The notes: generated by a model not told the origin, from the letters alone. A stretch of 64,000 nt of DNA from CADEDV01 sp964437415 (GCA_964437415.1 CAYTGN010000002.1:1-64000), one strand, 5' to 3'; counted from the stretch's first letter, positions 8,205-16,925 are shown. Made by a program: numbers and translations.

Positions 8205-10145
8205 ATGATCAATATCACATTACCGGATGGCGCCGTCAGGCAATACGAAAAAGGAACCACTGCCCTTGATGTTGCCAAATCTATTTCCGAAGGGCTTGCA
8301 AGAAAAGTAATAGCGGCAAGTGTGAACGGGCAGGTATGGGATGCCACAAGACCGATCCGGGAAGATGCAACACTCACTTTGTTGACATGGAACGATGCCG
8401 ATGGTAAAAAAACGTTCTGGCATTCTTCCGCCCACCTGATGGCCGAGGCGGTGGAAGCATTATTTCCCGGTGTAAAGTTTTGGGTGGGACCCGCAACCGA
8501 TAACCCGCAGGGGTTTTATTATGATATGGATCTTGGCGACAGGAAAATCTCAGAAGAGGACCTCGCTGCATTGGAAAAGAAGATGAATGAACTGGCCAAA
8601 CAAAATAATGCTTACACAAGAAAAGAAATACCCAAGGCAGAAGCCGTCAGCTATTTCACAGAGAAAAATGATGAGTATAAATTAGACCTGATCGGTGGAC
8701 TTGAAGACGGGGAGATCACTTTTTACACACAGGGAAACTTTACTGACCTCTGCCGCGGACCGCATATTCCCGCCACAGGTTTGATCAAAGCAGTAAAACT
8801 GACCAATATTGCCGGCGCCTACTGGAAAGGTGATGAGAAGAATAAGATGCTGACCCGTGTGTACGGTGTTACATTTCCCTCGCAAAAAGAACTGGATGAA
8901 CACCTCGCTTTGCTGGAAGAAGCCAAAAAAAGAGATCACCGCAAACTGGGAAAAGAATTAGGGATTTACACCATGGATGATGATGTGGGACAGGGGCTCA
9001 TCATGTGGATGCCGAATGGTACGGTGTTGATCGAGGAATTGGAAAAGCTGGCCAAAGAAACAGAACTGGCTGCAGGATATAAAAGAGTGGTGACACCGCA
9101 TATCGCCAAAGAAAGCATGTACCTCACAAGCGGCCACCTGCCTTATTATGCAGACAGCATGTATCCGCCAATGGAACTGGACGGAGAGAAGTATTATCTC
9201 AAATCCATGAACTGCCCGCATCACCACAAAATATTTGCGGCAGAGCCTAAAAGCTACCGTGACCTTCCTTACCGCATTGCTGAATACGGAACCGTGTATC
9301 GTTATGAGCAAAGTGGTGAACTTTTTGGCCTGATGAGGGTTCGTTGCCTGCACATGAACGATGCCCATATTTATTGCACCAAGGAGCAGTTCAATGATGA
9401 GTTCAGGGCGGTGAATGATATGTACCTGAAATATTTTAAAATATTCGGGATTGAAAAATATGTGATGCGTTTGTCATTGCATTCTCCGGAAAAACTGGGT
9501 GTGAAATATGTGAACGAACCCGAATTGTGGATAGAGACGGAAGAAATGGTAAGAAATGTGTTGACGGAATCAGGAATTCCTTATGTTGAAGTGCAGGATG
9601 AGGCCGCTTTTTATGGTCCTAAGATTGATGTACAGATATTCAGCGCAATTGGCCGTGAATTCACTCTTGCCACCAACCAGGTTGATTTTTCGCAAGGCAG
9701 AAGTTTTAAACTTCAATACACAACTCAGGATAATAAGGCAGAAACCCCGCTGATCATTCACCGGGCGCCGCTGGGCACTCATGAAAGGTTTATCGGTTTT
9801 CTGCTGGAGCAGTATGCCGGAAAATTCCCCACATGGCTAGCGCCGTTGCAGGTGAAAGTGCTGCCCATCAGCGATAAGTTTTTGGATTATGCAAAGACTG
9901 TAGCGGATAAACTGAAAAAAGCAGATATTCGTGGAGAGGTTGATGACCGCAACGAAAAGATCGGAAAAAAGATCCGGGACACAGAACTGTTGAAAGTTCC
10001 TTACATGCTGGTGATAGGTGAAAAGGAGATGAACGAAAATAAAGTGGCCGTGCGAAGACAAGGTAAGGTTGACCTGGGTGTGAATGGGGTAGAAGATTTC
10101 ATCAGTGAAATTACAGAGGAGATAAGGGAGCGAAGAGCAGACTGA
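8205..10145 (+). CDS. thrS: Threonine--tRNA ligase
   Basis: Class II aminoacyl-tRNA synthetase that charges tRNA-Thr in the cytosol, 646 aa. The ATG at 8205 is chosen because MINITLPDG begins the N-terminal TGS domain; in-frame codons upstream add an unrelated stretch. Domains in order: TGS, the editing/SAD domain with HSSAHLMAEAVE, the class II catalytic core with the zinc-site SMNCPHHH and the later HRAPLGTHERF block, and the C-terminal anticodon-binding domain ending near EEIRERRAD. The length is normal. It is followed after 111 bp by infC, an ancient linkage. Confidence 0.97.
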   Translation: MINITLPDGAVRQYEKGTTALDVAKSISEGLARKVIAASVNGQVWDATRPIREDATLTLLTWNDADGKKTFWHSSAHLMAEAVEALFPGVKFWVGPATDNPQGFYYDMDLGDRKISEEDLAALEKKMNELAKQNNAYTRKEIPKAEAVSYFTEKNDEYKLDLIGGLEDGEITFYTQGNFTDLCRGPHIPATGLIKAVKLTNIAGAYWKGDEKNKMLTRVYGVTFPSQKELDEHLALLEEAKKRDHRKLGKELGIYTMDDDVGQGLIMWMPNGTVLIEELEKLAKETELAAGYKRVVTPHIAKESMYLTSGHLPYYADSMYPPMELDGEKYYLKSMNCPHHHKIFAAEPKSYRDLPYRIAEYGTVYRYEQSGELFGLMRVRCLHMNDAHIYCTKEQFNDEFRAVNDMYLKYFKIFGIEKYVMRLSLHSPEKLGVKYVNEPELWIETEEMVRNVLTESGIPYVEVQDEAAFYGPKIDVQIFSAIGREFTLATNQVDFSQGRSFKLQYTTQDNKAETPLIIHRAPLGTHERFIGFLLEQYAGKFPTWLAPLQVKVLPISDKFLDYAKTVADKLKKADIRGEVDDRNEKIGKKIRDTELLKVPYMLVIGEKEMNENKVAVRRQGKVDLGVNGVEDFISEITEEIRERRAD

Positions 10146-10256
10146 ATTTTTACAGGTATCGGAAAGAACAATAATAATTATAAATTCCTCAAACCCCATT
10201 GAGGTATTAAATCAATAAACAATAAAAGCTCCTTCAGGGGACGGGAGCAGTATATT
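10146..10256 (+). promoter_or_regulatory. infC leader with two hairpins
   Basis: The 111-bp thrS-infC spacer carries two small inverted repeats: CCTCA/TGAGG around 10188-10205, and GCTCC/GGAGC ending just before the infC start. infC leaders are regulated by IF3 itself or by ribosomal protein L20 in other bacteria, but no known RNA motif was recognised here. An in-frame ATT codon sits directly before the ATG at 10257. Confidence 0.35.
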
Positions 10257-10892
10257 ATGGCAGTACCACAAAAACCCGGAGGCGGGTTCAACAGGCCAGG
10301 CGGCGGAGGAGGTTTCAAACCCGGCGGTGGCGGATTTAACAAAGGCGGTTTCCGGGGCAGATTTGTTCCCCGCAAGGAAGCCGAGCATCGAATCAATCAT
10401 TTTATCCGTGTGCCACAAGTAAGATTGGTTGGCGAAAATGTAGAAGTGGGTATCTACGACACACAGGCCGCCTTGAAGATGGCGCAGGAGCAGGGGCTTG
10501 ACCTGGTGGAAATTTCTCCTACAGTTGATCCTCCTGTTTGCAAGATCATTGATTATAACAAATTCCTTTACGATAAGAAGAAGAAGGAAAAGGAGATGAA
10601 GGCCAAGAGCAAGGTCTCCGAAGTGAAAGAAATACGCTTCACCCCCAATACGGACGATCACGACTTTGATTTCAAAGCAAAGCATGCCATCGAGTTTTTA
10701 AAAGATGGCAACAAGGTGAAAGCCTATGTGCAGTTCAAAGGCCGGGCCATTCAATTCCAGGACAGGGGCCAGTTGCTGCTGCTTAAGTTTGCTGAAAGAC
10801 TCGCTGAGGCAGGTGTGCTGGAGAACATGCCCAAAATGGAAGGCAGAAGAATGCTTGCAATGTTTGCCCCGAAAGGGAAGAAAAAATCCTGA
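10257..10892 (+). CDS. infC: Translation initiation factor IF-3 with Gly-rich N-terminal extension
   Basis: IF-3 binds the 30S subunit and controls start-codon selection. The protein is 211 aa. The N-terminal domain begins near residue 42 (AEHRINHFIRVPQVRLV, LVEISPTVDPPVCKIIDYNKF) and the C-terminal domain carries VKEIRFTPNTDDHDFDFK and GRRMLAMFAPK. Before it sits an extension of about 40 residues made mostly of Gly, Phe, Asn, Pro and Lys (KPGGGFNRPGGGGGFKPGGG), absent from E. coli IF-3. The ATG at 10257 keeps this extension. An ATT codon directly precedes it, notable because E. coli infC starts at ATT. A strong terminator follows, so rpmI-rplT are not on this transcript. Confidence 0.95.
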   Translation: MAVPQKPGGGFNRPGGGGGFKPGGGGFNKGGFRGRFVPRKEAEHRINHFIRVPQVRLVGENVEVGIYDTQAALKMAQEQGLDLVEISPTVDPPVCKIIDYNKFLYDKKKKEKEMKAKSKVSEVKEIRFTPNTDDHDFDFKAKHAIEFLKDGNKVKAYVQFKGRAIQFQDRGQLLLLKFAERLAEAGVLENMPKMEGRRMLAMFAPKGKKKS

Positions 10893-10916
10893 TTGGCCTT
10901 TAATTCAAAATATCAG

Positions 10917-10946
10917 AACCGCCTTGCATTGCAGGGCGGTTTTTTG
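10917..10946 (+). terminator. Rho-independent terminator after infC
   Basis: The stem AACCGCC / GGCGGTT (10917-10923 with 10935-10941) is followed by a T-run. It separates infC from the YjbR-like gene downstream. Confidence 0.85.
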
Positions 10947-10959
10947 TTAGATTTATTGC

Positions 10960-11310
10960 ATGAATATTGAATGGTTACAACAGTTCTGTCTTTTGCTGCC
11001 TGCTGTCACCGAAGATGTGAAATGGGGCAATGACCTTGTTTTTTCCGTCGGTAAAAAAATGTTTTGTGTCACTTCGCTGGAGCCACCGCTGAAAGTATCA
11101 TTCAAAGTAGCCGATGATGAATTTGAGGAATTGACTGTTCAGGATGGGTTCATGCCTGCGCCGTATATGGCAAGAGCTAAGTGGGTGCAGGTGACCCATG
11201 CTTCCCGTCTCAGCAAAAAGGAGTGGGAAACATTTATTCGCAACAGTTATGAACTGGTGAAAGCAAAACTTCCAGCCAGGGAACGAAAACAATTGGGATT
11301 GGATGATTAA
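10960..11310 (+). CDS. MmcQ/YjbR family protein
   Basis: Small cytosolic protein of 116 aa in the MmcQ/YjbR family, which has a CyaY-like fold and is often annotated as DNA-binding, although the function is poorly established. The recognisable pattern is LPAVTEDVKWGNDLVFSVGKKMFC near the start, SFKVADDEFEELT in the middle, PAPYMARAKWVQV at about residues 67-79 and a C-terminal helix SYELVKAKLPARERKQLGL. The length is normal. It begins only about 14 bp after the infC terminator T-run. Confidence 0.85.
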   Translation: MNIEWLQQFCLLLPAVTEDVKWGNDLVFSVGKKMFCVTSLEPPLKVSFKVADDEFEELTVQDGFMPAPYMARAKWVQVTHASRLSKKEWETFIRNSYELVKAKLPARERKQLGLDD

Positions 11311-11433
11311 AATTCCTAAACTGTTTGGTCAGCTAAAAACCGCCGTTTGTATAAAATCTTCAACAGTTCAATGTTGAACCTTTGCTTTCCGTATCTTGAG
11401 GCGCTATAATTAATTCACTAAACAAAAACATGT

Positions 11434-13983
11434 ATGAGATCACCGTTCACACGATGGGGGCTAACCACCATCGCATTGCTTTTATGTGTTGCAGCAATGG
11501 CGCAGGTTCCGGCAAGACCTGACAGTTCAAGAGGTCCAAGTGGCCCGGGCGCCAGACCAGCAGCAGGGCCTAAACCCTACAAGGAAGTTATTACTGCAAA
11601 AGCTGTTACTGATAATGGCTTGTTCAATGTCCACAAAGTGGATGACCGCTATTTTTTTGAAATTCCTGATGATTTATTAGGAAGGGAAATCCTCGTAGTA
11701 GGAAGACTTTCCAAAGCCCCCGCCGGTGTTGGCAGCTATGCCGGTGATGCTATTAACCAAAAAACTATTCGTTTTGAAAAAGGCCCCAAGGATAAAATAT
11801 TCCTTAGGCTGATGTCTTTTGTGGAGAAAGGACGTGACAGCACAGAAGGCATGTACAGAAACGTAATGAACAGTAATCTCCAGGCTATTGCTGCGGCATT
11901 TGATATAAAGGCTTTCAGCAAAGATTCAACCGGCAGCGTGGTGGATGTTACAGACTTTATGAACGGGGATAATGACATTTTCTTTTTCTCTGCAAATGCA
12001 AAAAGAGGATTTGGACTTTCGGGTAACCCGCAGTCTGATAAATCTTATATCGTTAATGTGAAATCATTCCCGACAAATATTGAGATCAAAACGGTTAAGA
12101 CCTATACCCGTACTCCTCCTGCCACCGGCGGACCCGGCGGTGGTGGCGGTTTTGGTGGTGGTGGCGCAGCTTCCGGCCAGCCAGTAACGTTTGAACTGAA
12201 CACTTCTATGGTGATCTTACCAAAACTGCCTATGCAGCCCCGTTACTTTGACGACAGGGTGGGTTATTTCACCACACAAACTATCACTGATTTCGATTTG
12301 AATCCACAGGGTGTTGACCGCTACAGGTTCATTGCCCGCTATCGTCTTGAACCAAAAGATGAGGATATTGAAAAATATAAGAGAGGTGAGTTGGTAGAAC
12401 CCAAAAAGCAAATCGTTTATTATATTGATCCAACCACTCCCAAAAAATGGATACCCTACCTGATCGCCGGGGTGAATGACTGGCAGGTGGCTTTTGAAAA
12501 AGCAGGGTTTAAAAATGCAATTGTCGGTAAAGTGGCCCCCACCTATGAAGAAGACAGCACTTTCAGCCTGGAAGATGCCCGCCATAGCGCCATTGTTTAC
12601 AAGGCCTCTGATATTCCTAATGCCAGTGGTCCGAATATTCATGACCCCCGCAGCGGCGAGATCATCGAAAGCCATGTGAACTGGTATCACAATGTGATGA
12701 GCCTGCTGCGCAACTGGTATATGGTACAAACCGCTGCCGTTGACCCGGCTTCAAGAAAAATGGAATTTGATGACAAACTGATGGGTGAACTCATCCGCTT
12801 TGTAAGCAGCCATGAAATTGGCCACACATTGGGACTTCGCCACAACTTTGGTTCTTCTTCCACTGTGCCGGTTGAAAATCTTCGTAATAAAGCCTGGGTG
12901 GAAGCCAATGGCCACACACCATCAATTATGGACTATGCCCGTTTTAACTATGTGGCACAGCCGGAAGATAATATTTCACAGATCGGTTTATTCCCCCGCA
13001 TTGGTGATTATGACAAATGGGCCATTGAATGGGGTTATCGCTGGTTTCCTGAAGCAAAATCTGCTGATGAGGAAGTGGCCATATTGAACAAATGGACAAT
13101 AAAAAATCTCGAAGGCAACAAGCGTCTTTGGTGGGGCGATGGAGAAGGCAATCGTGGCGATCCCCGCAGCCAGACCGAAGACCTCAGCGATGACGCTGTG
13201 AAGGCCAGCAGCTATGGCATCAAGAACCTGCAGCGTATTATTGTAAAGTTGCCGGAGTGGACAAAACAAGATAACAGGGATTATTCAGGTCTTAGCGAAA
13301 TGTACGGTCAGGTGACCGGCCAGTTTGCAAGATATATAGGTCATGTGGTCAATAATGTAGGCGGCATTCAGCGTACACCTAAGAGGGTTGAGCAAAACGG
13401 CCCTGTATATGAATTCACTCCCAAGGCCAAACAAAAAGAAGCTGTTTCGTGGGTACAGGCCAATGTGTTCACTACTCCAGCATGGGTCATTCAGAAAAAC
13501 ATAACTGCATTGACCAATATCACCCCGCTGACTGTCGTAGGCAGCCTGCAGGAAAGGGCACTGGGCTCATTGGTTAGCGCCAATACGATCAGCAACCTGA
13601 TCCGTTTTGAATCTGAAGAACCGGCTAATGCGTACACAGCTACAGAACTGCTGAATGATGTTCGCCGCGGAGTGTTTACAGAACTTGCCGCCCGCAGACC
13701 GATTGATGTGTATCGTCGCCAGTTGCAAAAATCACTGGTGGAGAGACTGATCGGTTTGGCCAACCCGGCACCGCCCCAAACGACCAGCCTTGGTGGTGGG
13801 ATCACGATTAGTATCAGTTCAGGTTTTTCCAGAACCAGCGATGGCACCTCTATTGTTAAAGCACAATTGAAAACCATTGCTGCCGAAATCAGGGCTGCTT
13901 TGACAGCTTACACAGATGCAGCATCCAAAAATCACTTGCAGGATTTACAGGACAGGATCACAAAAGCGTTGGATCCTAAATAA
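11434..13983 (+). CDS. Secreted zinc-dependent metalloprotease (DUF5117/DUF4953-type)
   Basis: Large exported protein of 849 aa. A signal peptide covers residues 1-23 (ends AAMAQ). A Pro/Gly/Ala-rich segment follows, then a long N-terminal domain of the DUF5117/DUF5118 type, with a Gly-rich loop near residues 230-248. The metzincin-like zinc site HEIGHTLGLRH lies at residues 460-470 with E461 as the catalytic base. The downstream SIMDYARFNYVAQPED block supplies a Met-turn-like motif. The C-terminal part matches the long DUF4953-type tail. Substrates are unknown. Its insertion between infC and rpmI is discussed in the findings. Confidence 0.9.
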   Translation: MRSPFTRWGLTTIALLLCVAAMAQVPARPDSSRGPSGPGARPAAGPKPYKEVITAKAVTDNGLFNVHKVDDRYFFEIPDDLLGREILVVGRLSKAPAGVGSYAGDAINQKTIRFEKGPKDKIFLRLMSFVEKGRDSTEGMYRNVMNSNLQAIAAAFDIKAFSKDSTGSVVDVTDFMNGDNDIFFFSANAKRGFGLSGNPQSDKSYIVNVKSFPTNIEIKTVKTYTRTPPATGGPGGGGGFGGGGAASGQPVTFELNTSMVILPKLPMQPRYFDDRVGYFTTQTITDFDLNPQGVDRYRFIARYRLEPKDEDIEKYKRGELVEPKKQIVYYIDPTTPKKWIPYLIAGVNDWQVAFEKAGFKNAIVGKVAPTYEEDSTFSLEDARHSAIVYKASDIPNASGPNIHDPRSGEIIESHVNWYHNVMSLLRNWYMVQTAAVDPASRKMEFDDKLMGELIRFVSSHEIGHTLGLRHNFGSSSTVPVENLRNKAWVEANGHTPSIMDYARFNYVAQPEDNISQIGLFPRIGDYDKWAIEWGYRWFPEAKSADEEVAILNKWTIKNLEGNKRLWWGDGEGNRGDPRSQTEDLSDDAVKASSYGIKNLQRIIVKLPEWTKQDNRDYSGLSEMYGQVTGQFARYIGHVVNNVGGIQRTPKRVEQNGPVYEFTPKAKQKEAVSWVQANVFTTPAWVIQKNITALTNITPLTVVGSLQERALGSLVSANTISNLIRFESEEPANAYTATELLNDVRRGVFTELAARRPIDVYRRQLQKSLVERLIGLANPAPPQTTSLGGGITISISSGFSRTSDGTSIVKAQLKTIAAEIRAALTAYTDAASKNHLQDLQDRITKALDPK

Positions 13984-14006
13984 GATAGTGTTTGATATTT
14001 AAAAAG

Positions 14007-14040
14007 ACAGGGGTTGCCGGCGGCAGCCCCTGTTGCTTTA
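14007..14040 (+). terminator. Terminator after the zinc metalloprotease gene
   Basis: A hairpin of about 12 bp joins ACAGGGG (14007-14013) with CCCCTGT (14027-14033), extended by TGCC/GGCA around a 3-nt loop. A short T-rich tail follows, weaker than the other terminators in the window. Confidence 0.65.
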
Positions 14041-14112
14041 TAAATGGCTGAAAAACAGGCAAATTGCCAGATTTGGCCTGAAACAGAGTCAAACAAATTT
14101 CTTCTTCCGGCT

Positions 14113-14143
14113 TTTGCTGCTTCACTTATCCGCCTTATCTTTG
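14113..14143 (+). promoter_or_regulatory. Bacteroidota-type promoter for rpmI-rplT
   Basis: The -33 box TTTG (14113-14116) is separated by 19 bp from the -7 box TATCTTTG (14136-14143), an exact match to the TTTG/TAnnTTTG consensus. It is the best promoter match in the window. Transcription should begin near 14150, leaving a leader of about 120 nt before rpmI. Confidence 0.7.
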
Positions 14144-14149
14144 CCGCCT

Positions 14150-14272
14150 GTTAATCTTTGCTGCAATCCGAAGTAAACGGAAGTTCTTCAAAAGAACGAT
14201 TGGCTGAAGAGGTTCGAAAAAGGTCCCCCGGTGGGGAATGCCTCAAAGCTGTAATATTTAATACTGGGTAAA
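14150..14272 (+). promoter_or_regulatory. Structured leader of rpmI-rplT, candidate L20 autoregulation site
   Basis: The leader carries a 6-bp hairpin GTTCTT-CAA-AAGAAC and, about 25 nt later, TCCCC-CGGT-GGGGA, followed by an A/T-rich stretch before the start codon. In other phyla ribosomal protein L20 represses this operon by binding leader RNA that mimics 23S rRNA. The location fits such a role but no known motif was recognised. Confidence 0.4.
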
Positions 14273-14470
14273 ATGCCTAAAGTAAAAACAAACTCCAGCG
14301 CCAAAAAACGCTTTAAAGTGACGGCGACTGGTAAGATCACTCACCAAAAGAGTTTCAAACGTCACATCCTGACGAAAAAATCAAAAAAACGTAAACGCAA
14401 CATGCGGAAGGACGGCGAAGTGGCAAAATCACATGTGGATTTTGTAAAAAGACTATTGCGCCTTAAATAA
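14273..14470 (+). CDS. rpmI: 50S ribosomal protein L35
   Basis: Basic ribosomal protein of 65 aa in the large subunit. The family pattern is clear: MPKVKTNSSAKKRFKVTATGKI at the start and a KSFKRHILTKKSKKRKRNMR block in the middle, ending FVKRLLRLK. The length is normal. It heads a two-gene operon with rplT, 73 bp downstream, and has its own promoter at 14113-14143. Confidence 0.97.
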   Translation: MPKVKTNSSAKKRFKVTATGKITHQKSFKRHILTKKSKKRKRNMRKDGEVAKSHVDFVKRLLRLK

Positions 14471-14543
14471 TCTTTCGCACCACGGTGGCTTGTTTCAGGT
14501 TACCAATCGCAAATCAAAATTCTAAATTTAAAATTATTCAGAT

Positions 14544-14888
14544 ATGCCTCGTTCAAAAAATGCTGTTGCCTCAAAGGCACGCAGAAAAAAAATATTAAAA
14601 CAAGCCAAAGGGTTCTATGGCAAACGTAAAAATGTATTGACTGTTGCCAAGAACGTTGTCGAAAAAGGGATGACCTACATGTATGTAGGCCGCAAACTGA
14701 AGAAAAGAGAATACCGTTCGTTGTGGATTGCCCGTATCAATGCGGCTGTTCGTGCCGAAGGGCTGACCTATTCTGAGTTTATCAATAAACTGCAGAAAAA
14801 AGGCATTGAGCTTGACAGGAAAGTACTCGCAGACCTGGCGATGAACAACCCCGAAACGTTTAAGAACCTGGTGGCTTCTGTGAAGTAA
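14544..14888 (+). CDS. rplT: 50S ribosomal protein L20
   Basis: Large-subunit protein needed for early 50S assembly, 114 aa. It starts MPRSKNAVASKARRKKILK, continues AKGFYGKRKNVLTVAKN, and has the globular C-terminal domain with RSLWIARINAAVRAEGLTYSEF and LADLAMNNPETFKNLV. The length is normal. It is second in the rpmI operon and is closed by a near-perfect terminator. In other bacteria it represses its own operon. Confidence 0.97.
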   Translation: MPRSKNAVASKARRKKILKQAKGFYGKRKNVLTVAKNVVEKGMTYMYVGRKLKKREYRSLWIARINAAVRAEGLTYSEFINKLQKKGIELDRKVLADLAMNNPETFKNLVASVK

Positions 14889-14910
14889 TTGGTCTGAAAA
14901 TGACATGGCA

Positions 14911-14942
14911 AACCCGTTCCGGAATTGGAACGGGTTTTTTTT
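14911..14942 (+). terminator. Rho-independent terminator after rplT
   Basis: A perfect 10-bp stem AACCCGTTCC / GGAACGGGTT with a 6-nt loop is followed by an eight-base T-run. This is one of the strongest terminators in the window. Confidence 0.92.
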
Positions 14943-14987
14943 GTCCTGAAAGGCAAAAAAATTATGCCCTTTGTTTTTCCAATCTTA

Positions 14988-14995
14988 TACTTTTG
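14988..14995 (+). promoter_or_regulatory. Candidate promoter -7 element for the arginine decarboxylase gene
   Basis: TACTTTTG matches TAnnTTTG, 71 bp before the start at 15066. A TTTG at 14970-14973 is only 14 bp upstream, shorter than the usual 19 bp, so the -33 assignment is doubtful. Confidence 0.4.
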
Positions 14996-15065
14996 TACCC
15001 CTGCCTGAATGACGTAGTCGGGCAGACGCTAAATTTTTTGTGTAACTAACCCACCCCCGGCATCA

Positions 15066-16469
15066 ATGACCAACTCGTACCGCGACCTGGTTAAGCAAAC
15101 TTTCAACTTTCCGCAGGAAGGACTGGAAGTAACCGATGAAGGTTACCTGATATTTAATGGCCTTGACCTCAAGGCACTGATCGAAAAATACGGGACTCCT
15201 TTAAAACTCAGCTACCTGCCCAAGATCGGGATGCAGATAAAAAAGGCCAAGCAAATGTTTGCTACGGCCATTAAAAAACACAGGTACGAAGGAAAATATC
15301 ATTATTGTTATTGCACCAAGAGCTCACACTTTTCTTTTGTGATTGAAGAGGCACTGAAGCATGACATTCACCTGGAAACTTCATATGCTTACGATATCGA
15401 GATTATTAAGAAATTGTATGAGAAAAAGAAGATAACAAAGGACATCCATATCGTTTGCAACGGGTATAAGCAAAAAGGATATACAAGACGGATAGCAGGA
15501 TTGCTCAATTCAGGTTTCACCAATGTGATCCCGGTGCTGGATAATAAGGAAGAACTGAGAGAATATGCCAAAGCCGTTAAGGTTCCTTTTAAGCTGGGCA
15601 TTCGTGTGGCAGCGGAAGAAGAACCTAATTTTCCTTTTTATACCTCAAGGTTGGGCATTCGGGCAAAAGATATTCTGGAGTTTTATGTTGACAGAATCGA
15701 AGGGTATGAAAGCAAGTTCCAGTTAAAGATGCTTCACATTTTCCTGAACAAAGGGATCAAAGACGATATTTATTATTGGAGTGAGATGAATAAAATCATC
15801 AATCTTTATTGCCAGTTAAAAAAAATATGCCCGGAACTCGATTCGATCAATATTGGCGGTGGATTTCCCATCAAGCACTCACTTGGTTTTGACTATGATT
15901 ATCAGTTCATGATCAACGAGATTGTGAAGAACATTAAAGTGGCCTGCAAAAAAGCCAAAGTACCGATGCCCCATATTTTTACCGAGTTTGGCAGCTACAC
16001 CGTGGGGGAGAGCATGGCGCATATTTATAGTGTGATTGGCGAAAAGGTACAGAACGACCGGGAAACCTGGTACATGATTGACTCATCTTTCATCACCACC
16101 TTGCCAGATACTTGGGGCATAGGTGAAAAATTCCTGATGTTGCCGGTTAATAAATGGGACTTGGACTACCAGCGGGTAGTATTAGGTGGTATCACCTGCG
16201 ACAGCCATGATTATTATGATTCGGAAGAACACATTAATGAAGTATTTCTGCCAAAAGCGAATGGTGACGAACCATTATATGTTGGTTTTTTTCACACCGG
16301 CGCATACCAGGACCAGATAAGCGGCTACGGTGGCATAAAGCATTGCCTCATTCCATCACCAAAACATGTGATCATTGGTCACGATAAGAATGGTAAACTG
16401 ACCGATTGGCTATATGCAAAAGAACAAACAGCCCAAAGTATGCTTAAGATACTGGGCTATGTAAAGTGA
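15066..16469 (+). CDS. speA: Arginine decarboxylase-like PLP enzyme (fold type III)
   Basis: PLP-dependent decarboxylase of the alanine-racemase-fold group, 467 aa, of the short form found in Bacteroidota and commonly assigned as arginine decarboxylase, which makes agmatine for polyamine synthesis. K85 in YCYCTKSSHF is the likely PLP lysine. INIGGGFP at about 262-268 is the phosphate-binding loop, and C378-D379 in ITCDSHDYY match the conserved active-site Cys-Asp. Substrate choice between arginine and related amino acids cannot be settled by eye. The start follows a -7 element, and a terminator follows the stop. Confidence 0.85.
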   Translation: MTNSYRDLVKQTFNFPQEGLEVTDEGYLIFNGLDLKALIEKYGTPLKLSYLPKIGMQIKKAKQMFATAIKKHRYEGKYHYCYCTKSSHFSFVIEEALKHDIHLETSYAYDIEIIKKLYEKKKITKDIHIVCNGYKQKGYTRRIAGLLNSGFTNVIPVLDNKEELREYAKAVKVPFKLGIRVAAEEEPNFPFYTSRLGIRAKDILEFYVDRIEGYESKFQLKMLHIFLNKGIKDDIYYWSEMNKIINLYCQLKKICPELDSINIGGGFPIKHSLGFDYDYQFMINEIVKNIKVACKKAKVPMPHIFTEFGSYTVGESMAHIYSVIGEKVQNDRETWYMIDSSFITTLPDTWGIGEKFLMLPVNKWDLDYQRVVLGGITCDSHDYYDSEEHINEVFLPKANGDEPLYVGFFHTGAYQDQISGYGGIKHCLIPSPKHVIIGHDKNGKLTDWLYAKEQTAQSMLKILGYVK

Positions 16470-16486
16470 TATGAGTTAACTTAAAT

Positions 16487-16523
16487 AAAAAGCCCCGGAA
16501 GGAATGCTCCCGGGGGTTTTTTT
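16487..16523. terminator. Bidirectional terminator
   Basis: The stem CCCCGG (16493-16498) / CCGGGG (16510-16515) is flanked by an A-run on the left and a seven-base T-run on the right. It can end the decarboxylase transcript and the convergent lipoprotein gene that stops at 16526. Confidence 0.75.
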
Positions 16524-16525
16524 GA

Positions 16526-16864
16526 TCAGTAGCGACCTCTTTTGCTGTATTTCTTTCCAAACCGTTTCCACTCCCTGTATTCAAAATTGCTGTACCTGAC
16601 TTTTTTCACTTGTTTTTTGTCAAGGTAAAACCGGTTGTCGTAGCCTTGCCAATAAACAAATCCCTGTCGGTTGCGATGAAAAAATCTTCCGTCAGGATTT
16701 CGGCTCATGGTGAATCCGGGACTGGGGTTCAGGATCAGCGGAACATTGGAATTGAAACGGGCCTGTTGCGGAGCAACGTGGTATTCACGACCGGAACTGC
16801 AACTGGCAGCGCTGCCGATGATGAACATTAGAAATACCGCTTGTACAATTTTTATCATTTTCAT
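16526..16864 (-). CDS. Small putative lipoprotein of unknown function
   Basis: Protein of 112 aa with a lipoprotein-type signal: a hydrophobic stretch in residues 5-20 followed by SAASC, with the Cys near residue 22 as the likely lipidated residue. The mature part is rich in Tyr, Arg, Phe and Lys (GRFFHRNRQGFVYWQGYDNRF, YREWKRFGKKYSKRGRY) with a strong positive charge at the C-terminus. No named domain is recognised. It may sit in the periplasm attached to a membrane. It is divergent from the frameshifted NTF2-like gene. Confidence 0.7.
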   Translation of the reverse strand: MKMIKIVQAVFLMFIIGSAASCSSGREYHVAPQQARFNSNVPLILNPSPGFTMSRNPDGRFFHRNRQGFVYWQGYDNRFYLDKKQVKKVRYSNFEYREWKRFGKKYSKRGRY

Positions 16865-16925
16865 GGTTTATGATTTTACATTAGGCAAACAATACATTTG
16901 CCGGAAACTCTTAAAATCGTTTTGT

